Both the position numbers and the translations under genes were made by a program. The notes under the pieces are model-generated. The model ran no database searches. It had not been told where the DNA came from and was given only the letters and a program-made list of their open reading frames with translations. A stretch of 6,952 nucleotides of DNA, taken from contig DHQX01000009.1 in assembly GCA_002411105.1 (NCBI GenBank), forward strand, positions 21,334-28,285, in the 5' to 3' direction. This DNA is from Christensenella sp. UBA5327 (lineage in GTDB: Bacteria > Bacillota > Clostridia > Christensenellales > Aristaeellaceae). Shown here one piece after another: positions 1 to 4,086 of the stretch; position 1 is the first letter of the stretch, and every line of letters starts with the position of its first letter.

Positions 1-2
1 CT

Positions 3-686
3 ATGACCGGGGTGCTTGTCAACGTTGCGCTGGTTATCCTGGGCAGCGCCATCGGCCTGCTCTTTGGCAGGCTGCTGTCTGAGCGGCTGAACAAGGCCGC
101 GATGACCGGCATCGGGCTGTGCACGCTGTATATCGGCATCGCGGGCGCGCTCAAGGGTGAAAACACCCTGATCCTCATCGCCGCCATGGTGCTGGGGGCC
201 ATCATCGGTACCCTGCTTGATATCGACGGCTTCGTCCAGCGCCTGGGCGATCGGGCCCAGGCCATGACCCGGCAGAAGGGCGGGAGCGTGGCGGAGGGCT
301 TTGTCACCGCCTCCCTGTTGCTTTGCGCGGGGGCCATGGGGGTGGTGGGCTCTCTTGAGGCCGGCCTCACCGGCAACAACGCCACGCTGTATACCAAGTC
401 CGCCCTTGACTTTGTGGCCACTATCTTCCTGGCCTCAAGCCTGGGCTTTGGTGTGGGCCTCAGCGCCCTGAGCGTGCTGGTCTACCAGGGCGCCATCGCC
501 CTGTTGGCGGGGGTTCTGGCCCCGGTGATGACCCCCGCGGCCATCAGCGAGCTTTCAAGCGCGGGGTCCCTGCTGGTTGTGGCCCTGGGCTTAAACCTCC
601 TGGGCGTCACAAAGATCAAAGTGGCGGATTTTTTGCCGGCGCTTGTGATAGCGCCGGTTATCACCATTGTTGCCAGCTGCTTTTAG
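3..686 (+). CDS. DUF554 family integral membrane protein (YdfK/YqgA type)
   Basis: A 227-residue, very hydrophobic protein that fits the DUF554 family (B. subtilis YdfK, E. coli YqgA) in length and layout. It opens with MTGVLVNVALVILGSAIGLL, close to the family's N-terminal pattern of a conserved N-V-A followed by a G-S-x-I-G-L-L membrane segment, so the ATG at 3 is very likely the true start even though its ribosome site lies outside the window. Several more hydrophobic segments follow (about residues 32-72, 100-117, 131-150, 152-176 and 187-225), broken by a short charged loop around residues 75-95. The family sits in the cytoplasmic membrane and its transport substrate or role is not established. 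No terminator follows, so transcription could run into the next gene 69 bases downstream. The family call is from memory of the pattern and I am fairly sure of it. Confidence 0.88.
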   Translation: MTGVLVNVALVILGSAIGLLFGRLLSERLNKAAMTGIGLCTLYIGIAGALKGENTLILIAAMVLGAIIGTLLDIDGFVQRLGDRAQAMTRQKGGSVAEGFVTASLLLCAGAMGVVGSLEAGLTGNNATLYTKSALDFVATIFLASSLGFGVGLSALSVLVYQGAIALLAGVLAPVMTPAAISELSSAGSLLVVALGLNLLGVTKIKVADFLPALVIAPVITIVASCF

Positions 687-705
687 TTTGCTTCCTGTAA
701 ATGGG

Positions 706-739
706 TATGATGGATAGACATGGCTTTGCAACCGCCATG
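706..739 (+). promoter_or_regulatory. Possible -10 element and inverted repeat ahead of the SRPBCC-regulator pair
   Basis: In the gap after the DUF554 gene there is a TATGAT (706-711), a good -10 match, but no convincing -35 at 16-18 bases upstream. Eight bases downstream is a perfect 6-bp inverted repeat, CATGGC (719-724) and GCCATG (734-739), with a 9-base spacer that contains TTGCAA. No T-run follows, so it is not a terminator. It could be an operator for the HTH regulator encoded two genes on, or a leader hairpin just ahead of the AGGAGG ribosome site (746-751). This is inference from position only. Confidence 0.3.
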
Positions 740-755
740 AAGAAAAGGAGGCAAG

Positions 756-1283
756 ATGAAAGTTATCAAGATAATCCTGATCATCCTGATCATCGCAGCG
801 CTGGTGCTGTTGGCCCTGCATCTGATGGGCAAAACCAAGCGCACCATCGAAACCGTCACCCACATCGATGCTCCGCCCGAAGCCGTTTGGCAGGCTCTGA
901 CTGATTTTGACAGCTACCCCGCCTGGAACTCCCCCCTGGTATACACCAAAGCGCCCGGCGCGGTGGGCGAGGGCTTCTCCTTCCATTTTGTGAATGAAAA
1001 AGGAGAAAAAGGCATGGAGATAAGCCCCACATTAAAAACCATGGACCTGGAAAACGGCCTGAGCTGGCAGGGCAGCCTGCTTGTGCCGGGCATTTTTGAC
1101 GGGACACACTACTTCCGGGTTGAAGCAGCCCCTGAGGGCGGCTCCACCCTCACCCATGGGGAAGCGTTCAGCGGGATCCTCATTCCCTTCACAGGCGCTG
1201 TTTTTACGGAAACCGAAAGCCATTTCATCGCCTTTAACCAGCGCCTCAAACAACAGGTGGAAAGCGCCCCGCCAGCGCCATGA
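756..1283 (+). CDS. Membrane-anchored SRPBCC (START/polyketide-cyclase fold) family protein
   Basis: A 175-residue protein with an N-terminal membrane segment (residues 4-24, nearly all Ile, Leu, Ala and Val) followed by a basic KTKR stretch and one SRPBCC domain (about residues 28-170). The family hallmark is clear: T-x-x-I-D-A-P-P-E-A-V-W-Q-A-L-T-D-F-D-S-Y-P-A-W-N at 35-58, then beta-rich sequence, a TLTHGEAFSG strand at 131-140 and a C-terminal helix (about 150-169) that closes the ligand pocket. SRPBCC proteins bind hydrophobic ligands in a deep cavity, and no catalytic role can be assigned from sequence. An AGGAGG ribosome site (746-751) four bases before the ATG fixes the start. The last four bases, ATGA, overlap the start of the HTH regulator, so the two are translationally coupled and probably functionally linked. 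The protein probably lies at the membrane, with the pocket on the outer face or cytosolic side unresolved. Confidence 0.85.
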   Translation: MKVIKIILIILIIAALVLLALHLMGKTKRTIETVTHIDAPPEAVWQALTDFDSYPAWNSPLVYTKAPGAVGEGFSFHFVNEKGEKGMEISPTLKTMDLENGLSWQGSLLVPGIFDGTHYFRVEAAPEGGSTLTHGEAFSGILIPFTGAVFTETESHFIAFNQRLKQQVESAPPAP

Positions 1284-1987
1284 GCAGGCTGGGCGATCTG
1301 ATCAGGCAGGAGCGCATGCGCCGGGGCATCGCTGCCAAGGCCCTGGCCAAAAAGTGCGGGGTAAGCGAAAAGTTTCTGCTGGAAATTGAAGCTGGCACCC
1401 GCATCCCCCGGGACGACCAGGCCCAGCGGGTCCTCAAGGCCATGGGGGCGGAAGCCCCCATGGCCAGCAGCTTCACGCTGGATGACATCGCGGCCACGGT
1501 GGACCTGCAATCTGCCCTGCCCCGCATGGAAAAGGCCCCGGTGGCCCAGCCAAAAGCGGCGCCGGAGCCCGCCAAAGGCATCGCCGGCTCCATCTGGCTT
1601 GACGCGCTCAGCGAGGTGCTCCAGCGCGTGCCCATCTACAACGCCGTCATGAAGGAGGTGGGCAGCCGCCTGCTGCCTGTCAAGAACGGCAAGGTGGAGG
1701 GCGCTGCCAAGGACAAGGTGTTTTACTTCCAGGCGCCTGACGACCAGATGCGCGGCTTTCGTGTGCACCGGGGCGATCTGGTGCTGGTGGTGCCCTCCAA
1801 GGCGGTGGAGGATGGCGCCATGCTGCTGCTGGACAGCCCCCAGGGCAAGGTGCTGCGCCTGGCCAAGCTCCTCCCCCGCTACCAGGTGATGCTGCAGCGC
1901 TATGACAGCGCCTTTGAAAGCGAGATTGTGAACCTGGCCGACCTGCAGGTTGTCGGCCGCTGCGTGCGGCTGGAGGCGGAATTGTAG
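1280..1987 (+). CDS. HTH (XRE-type) regulator with a LexA/S24-like domain lacking the catalytic dyad
   Basis: A 235-residue, LexA/CI-like two-domain protein. Residues 3-55 form an XRE helix-turn-helix (LGDLIRQERMRRGIAAKALA, then GVSEKFLLEIEAGTRIP). Residues 60-100 are an Ala/Pro-rich linker. Residues 145-235 resemble the S24 signal-peptidase-like fold: FYFQAPDDQMRGFRVHRGDL lines up with the LexA stretch that carries the G-D-S-M serine, and GKVLRLAKLLPR with the strand that carries the V-K-R-L lysine. Here the serine position is Gln156 (DQM) and the lysine position Leu192 (VLRL), so self-cleavage looks impossible. By inference it is a repressor or sensor whose C-terminal domain dimerises or binds a partner. 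There is no good ribosome site before 1280, and the ATGA overlap with the SRPBCC gene implies coupled translation. The N-terminal call is strong. The S24 alignment was made by eye. Confidence 0.82.
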   Translation: MSRLGDLIRQERMRRGIAAKALAKKCGVSEKFLLEIEAGTRIPRDDQAQRVLKAMGAEAPMASSFTLDDIAATVDLQSALPRMEKAPVAQPKAAPEPAKGIAGSIWLDALSEVLQRVPIYNAVMKEVGSRLLPVKNGKVEGAAKDKVFYFQAPDDQMRGFRVHRGDLVLVVPSKAVEDGAMLLLDSPQGKVLRLAKLLPRYQVMLQRYDSAFESEIVNLADLQVVGRCVRLEAEL

Positions 1988-2048
1988 GGTGAGGAAACCA
2001 GAGAGCGGTTTATTTGAAACGAGATGGGCAATCACCGCTGGCGTAGGC

Positions 2049-2054
2049 AGGGAG
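2049..2054 (+). promoter_or_regulatory. Ribosome binding site that sets the DUF454 start
   Basis: AGGGAG lies eight bases before the ATG at 2063. The earlier in-frame ATG at 2024 has no comparable site and would add 13 basic residues not seen in the family, so 2063 is preferred. Confidence 0.6.
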
Positions 2055-2062
2055 CGCGGCAG

Positions 2063-2455
2063 ATGAGAAAAGTGCTGGCGCTGGCCGGCTGCATTTTCCT
2101 GGGGCTGGGGGCCCTGGCGGCCGTGGTGCCCCTGCTGCCCTCCTTCCCCTTCCTGTTGCTGGCTTTTATTTGCTTTGGCAAAAGCTCCCAGAGGCTGGAG
2201 GCCTGGTTTTTAAGCAGCAAACTCTATCAAAACAACCTGGAAGGCTACCTGAAAGGCCGGGGCCTGACCAGGGCGGCCAAGGTCCGCGTCATCGCGACTG
2301 TCACCCTGGTGATGGGTATCAGCTTTTATTTTCTCAAAACCCTGCCCTGGGTGCGGGTCATCCTGGCCCTGGTGTGGCTGGGGCACATGGTGTATTTCAT
2401 CTTTTTTGTCAAGGAAAGGTCCGCGATGAACCCGCAAAGGGAATATGACGGGTGA
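2063..2455 (+). CDS. DUF454 (YbaN) family inner-membrane protein
   Basis: A 130-residue membrane protein matching the DUF454/YbaN family across its length. Residues 2-36 hold the family's first membrane region with the diagnostic V-P-L-L-P-S-F-P-F-L-L-L (22-33), followed by A-F-I-C-F-G-K-S-S (34-42). A W-F-L-S-S-K-L-Y-Q-N-N-L-E-G-Y-L-K-G-R-G segment (48-67) matches the conserved soluble loop. Two more hydrophobic segments lie at about 76-91 and 97-116, and the tail is short and charged. The biochemical role of the family is unknown. The gene starts 75 bases after the regulator's stop and no promoter is evident between them, so it may be the last member of the left-hand transcript. That transcript ends at the intrinsic terminator just downstream. 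Confidence 0.87.
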   Translation: MRKVLALAGCIFLGLGALAAVVPLLPSFPFLLLAFICFGKSSQRLEAWFLSSKLYQNNLEGYLKGRGLTRAAKVRVIATVTLVMGISFYFLKTLPWVRVILALVWLGHMVYFIFFVKERSAMNPQREYDG

Positions 2456-2470
2456 AACGGTCCCGGAAAT

Positions 2471-2507
2471 AGCGCCGCCTGCAGTGTTCAGGGGCGCTTT
2501 TCTTTTC
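2471..2507 (+). terminator. Rho-independent terminator after the DUF454 gene
   Basis: AGCGCC (2471-2476) pairs with GGCGCT (2493-2498) and, after a single bulged G at 2477, CCTG (2478-2481) pairs with CAGG (2489-2492). The loop has seven bases. A T-rich tract, TTTTCTTTTCC, follows on the plus strand (2498-2508). The right arm and T-tract lie inside the 3' end of the convergent minus-strand gene. Read on the minus strand the same hairpin is followed only by ATTTCC, so it would be weak in that direction. Confidence 0.8.
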
Positions 2508-2760
2508 CAATTCTGCCCGCGGGCGTCAGGCCGATGGCCTTCATGAGCCTGGCCGGGCGCAGCTCCCCCGCCATCTCCCGGGCGATCTCCTTCGGGATGC
2601 CATAGCGCACCGCCTCCTGCACAAAGCACTGGCTAAAGCGCCTGTGGCCCCGGGTGAGGTGATAGACGGCGCTGGGGAGCAGTTTAAGCCCCAAGCCCAT
2701 GGCTCTTAGGCCCTGTCCCACAAAGCTTGCAACTTCACCCCAGCCGTCCTGTTCTGCCAT
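2488..2760 (-). CDS. Small protein of unknown function, paralogue of its upstream neighbour
   Basis: A 90-residue protein I do not recognise. Residues 10-36 are an amphipathic to hydrophobic segment rich in Gly, Leu and Val (including GLRAMGLGLKLLPSAVYHL) that could associate with a membrane or form a helical hairpin. Residues 44-63 carry FSQCFVQEAVRYGIPKEIAR followed by E-M. This resembles the segment ending in GIPQEAALEM in the gene just upstream, suggesting duplication. The C-terminus is basic. I chose the ATG at 2760 because an AGGA (2770-2767) sits six bases before it; the in-frame ATG at 2766 would leave no space. The gene follows its neighbour with a two-base gap and is the last of the ECF sigma operon. 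Its end runs into the convergent terminator. Confidence 0.66.
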   Translation of the reverse strand: MAEQDGWGEVASFVGQGLRAMGLGLKLLPSAVYHLTRGHRRFSQCFVQEAVRYGIPKEIAREMAGELRPARLMKAIGLTPAGRIGKEKRP

Positions 2761-2762
2761 GG

Positions 2763-3104
2763 TCATTCCTGCCCATTATCTTCGTGGGGATCGTAGCGCC
2801 GCTTATCCTCTTGGCCGTAACGATGCTTCTCGCCAATCTGGGCGCTGAAGTTCTTGCTGACCAAATCCTTGATGGAGATGGAATAGGATTTGGTCATCTC
2901 CAGTGCCGCCTCCTGGGGGATGCCCGAGGCGATTAGCTCCTGATAGTAGGCGCCTACGGACTGGCCCATGTTGGTCCCCGCCTCCTTGGAATAGAGGCTG
3001 CCCACAATGTCCCGGATGAGCTTGGGCACCCTGTCTCCCACGGTGTCCAGCACATCGCGCAGTTCATTCACGTCCTCGGAGGGCCTGTAATCGTTGTTGC
3101 TCAT
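2763..3104 (-). CDS. Small soluble protein of unknown function in the ECF sigma operon
   Basis: A 113-residue protein I do not recognise. It has no signal peptide and no membrane helix. Residues 11-38 (VNELRDVLDTVGDRVPKLIR and after) and 46-85 look alpha-helical, with the segment YYQELIASGIPQEAALEM at 53-70 shared in pattern with the next gene. The tail (about 92-113) is hydrophilic and probably disordered, rich in Glu, Lys, Arg and Asp. An AAGGAAA ribosome site lies about seven bases before the ATG. The gene lies 26 bases after the 70-residue protein and two bases before its likely paralogue, so all four genes are probably co-transcribed. It may be a target or modulator of the sigma factor pathway, but that rests on position only. 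Confidence 0.7.
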   Translation of the reverse strand: MSNNDYRPSEDVNELRDVLDTVGDRVPKLIRDIVGSLYSKEAGTNMGQSVGAYYQELIASGIPQEAALEMTKSYSISIKDLVSKNFSAQIGEKHRYGQEDKRRYDPHEDNGQE

Positions 3105-3130
3105 TGTTATCTTTCCTTTCTTAAGTCAAT

Positions 3131-3343
3131 TTATGATAGAAAACCAAAGGCAAGGCGCATCGCACTGCGCGAGGTGTCCATGGCTTTTTGCACCTGGCGG
3201 ATGCTGTGCGCCAGGGCTTCCGGCACGGGGAGTTCAAGCGGAATCAGGAAGGCCGGGGGCTGCGTCTCCGCGCGGGCCAGGGCCATGGCCACCTCCCGCT
3301 CAAAGGCCATATCGTCCAGGGGCTCTTGTTTGTCATTCTTCAC
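3131..3343 (-). CDS. 70-residue protein in the anti-sigma position, without a membrane helix
   Basis: A 70-residue protein that starts at a GTG overlapping the sigma factor's TGA as GTGA, with an AGGAGG (3356-3351) seven bases upstream, so the two are translationally coupled. Residues 11-26 form an acidic amphipathic helix, then comes a Pro-rich hinge (QPPAFLIPLELPVPEA, 28-43) and a second helix with a TSRS (57-60). There is no cysteine or histidine zinc-binding set and no membrane segment. The layout P-x-P-E-x-L-x-x-x-I then T-S-x-S-x-x-L recalls, from memory, the part of clostridial anti-sigma proteins that precedes their membrane helix, so this may be a shortened or soluble anti-sigma factor. 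The TAA at 3133-3131 ends it before any such helix, and only 26 bases remain to the next gene. Function is inferred from position. Confidence 0.6.
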   Translation of the reverse strand: MKNDKQEPLDDMAFEREVAMALARAETQPPAFLIPLELPVPEALAHSIRQVQKAMDTSRSAMRLAFGFLS

Positions 3344-3831
3344 GGGTTTTCCTCCTGTTCTCCCATCAAGGCCCTCAGCCTTTTTTTCAGGGCAAAAACC
3401 CTGCTTTTCACCGTGCCCTCGGGGATGCCCATGGCTTCCCCCGCCGTCTTGTACGTGAAGCCCTGGTTGAACACCAGGTAGAGCAGCGCCCGGTCCTCGT
3501 CCTTTAGGGTGCTCAGCGCCTGGTCCAGATCCAGCCGCAGGGTGCTGTGCCCTTCAAACCCGGCCTGGGGAACGTCTTCCGGCCAGCTTTCCTCCCGCTG
3601 ATCCCGCCGGTACTGCCTGCGGTGGGCGTCCATGGCCTTGTGCCGGGCGATGCCATACAGCCAGGGGCGGCGCGCCTCCGGGTCCTTCAGGCTGTCAAAC
3701 CCCTCCCAGGCGGCCAGCAGCGTTTCCTGATAGATATCGTCGCATTCCCGGCGATTCATGTGACGGATAAAGGCATACAGCCCACGGCTGTGGGGAAGGA
3801 CCGCCTGTTCAAACGCTGCCCGCCTTGTCAC
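3340..3831 (-). CDS. ECF-type RNA polymerase sigma factor (sigma-70 family)
   Basis: A 163-residue sigma factor with only regions 2 and 4, the ECF layout and usual length. Region 2 spans about residues 5-72, with the core-binding E-C-D-D-I-Y-Q-E-T-L-L-A-A-W-E-G-F (29-45) and the -10-reading R-R-P-W-L-Y-G-I-A-R-H-K-A-M-D-A-H-R-R (54-72). Region 4 spans about 101-154: LDQALSTLKDEDRALLYLVF, then the helix-turn-helix TYKTAGEAMGIPEGTVKSRV that reads the -35. It directs RNA polymerase to a dedicated promoter set, presumably including its own operon. The start is GTG, fixed by AAGGAGG (3847-3841) eight bases upstream. It heads a four-gene operon, and its stop overlaps the next start. The signal it answers to is not visible here. 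Confidence 0.93.
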   Translation of the reverse strand: MTRRAAFEQAVLPHSRGLYAFIRHMNRRECDDIYQETLLAAWEGFDSLKDPEARRPWLYGIARHKAMDAHRRQYRRDQREESWPEDVPQAGFEGHSTLRLDLDQALSTLKDEDRALLYLVFNQGFTYKTAGEAMGIPEGTVKSRVFALKKRLRALMGEQEENP

Positions 3832-3840
3832 CTGCCAGCC

Positions 3841-3847
3841 CTCCTTT
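3841..3847 (-). promoter_or_regulatory. Ribosome binding site that sets the sigma factor GTG start
   Basis: On the minus strand AAGGAGG is followed by GCTGGCAG and then GTG at 3831, a near-ideal eight-base spacing. No ATG in frame is as well placed. Confidence 0.75.
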
Positions 3848-3855
3848 CACCTATG

Positions 3856-3883
3856 ATGTCGTTCGCCAGGATCAAAAGGTTCA
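3856..3883 (-). promoter_or_regulatory. Possible ECF-type promoter of the sigma operon
   Basis: Minus strand TGAACC (3883-3878), 16 bases, then CGACAT (3861-3856). This resembles the Gram-positive ECF pattern TGAAAC-N16-CGTA/CGTC, with the -35 better matched than the -10. Transcription would begin near 3849, right at the ribosome site, leaving a very short leader. If real, the sigma factor would drive its own operon. Confidence 0.4.
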
Positions 3884-3887
3884 CAGA

Positions 3888-3915
3888 TGCATAAAACAAT
3901 ATCACGAAAGGTCAA
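3888..3915 (-). promoter_or_regulatory. Candidate sigma-A promoter of the sigma operon
   Basis: Minus strand TTGACC (3915-3910), a 16-base spacer, and TATGCA (3893-3888). The -35 is strong and the -10 is moderate. It would give a leader of about 50 bases that includes the ECF-like motif. It could supply the basal level of the sigma factor. Confidence 0.4.
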
Positions 3916-4030
3916 CAAGCTCAGGATATGAAGCGTCCTTCGGCGCATACACGCATTTTTCTTCTCCACTCCCGCCCGCAGGCATCGGAGGGACTTCCCT
4001 CACACGGAACCACCGAGCGCTCTTACCCAC
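3916..4030. other. Intergenic stretch with inverted repeats and no gene
   Basis: Between the terminator of the large secreted-protein gene and the sigma operon promoters I see no credible gene on either strand. The small open frames here lack ribosome sites and family features. There is a perfect 6-bp inverted repeat with a two-base centre, GAGGGA-CT-TCCCTC (3988-4001), flanked by other GC-rich self-complementary segments. No T-run follows and it matches no riboswitch I know. Confidence 0.4.
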
Positions 4031-4064
4031 GAAAAACACGGAGCAGCAGTTGCCTGCCGCTCCG
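4031..4064 (-). terminator. Rho-independent terminator of the secreted repeat protein gene
   Basis: On the minus strand an 11-bp stem, CGGAGCGGCAG (4064-4054) with CTGCTGCTCCG (4049-4039), contains one G-U pair and closes on a GCAA tetraloop (4053-4050). It is followed by TGTTTTTC. It begins 22 bases after the stop codon of the large gene. Confidence 0.87.
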
Positions 4065-4086
4065 CGAATCATTTTGTGTATCAGTG

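Noticed and set aside
774..794. Tandem 9-bp repeat ATCCTGATC in the SRPBCC gene
   Set aside because: It codes for Ile-Leu-Ile repeats inside the membrane segment; a simple hydrophobic codon repeat, not a mobile or regulatory repeat.
1109..2035. 308-codon minus-strand open frame opposite the SRPBCC and regulator genes
   Set aside because: Rich in His, Gly and Ala as expected for the antisense of GC-rich coding DNA, no domain seen, and it contradicts two well-supported genes.
2004..2039. AGCGGT and ACCGCT arms between the regulator and DUF454 genes
   Set aside because: Six-base arms with a 24-base loop are expected by chance in GC-rich DNA, and no T-tract follows.
2015..2045. TGAAAC followed by CGTA, as a second ECF-type promoter ahead of the DUF454 gene
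   Set aside because: The spacer is 21 bases where about 16 is needed, so the match is not credible.
2024..2062. Upstream in-frame ATG at 2024 for the DUF454 protein
   Set aside because: No ribosome site, and the added basic residues precede a family-typical N-terminus that begins at 2063.
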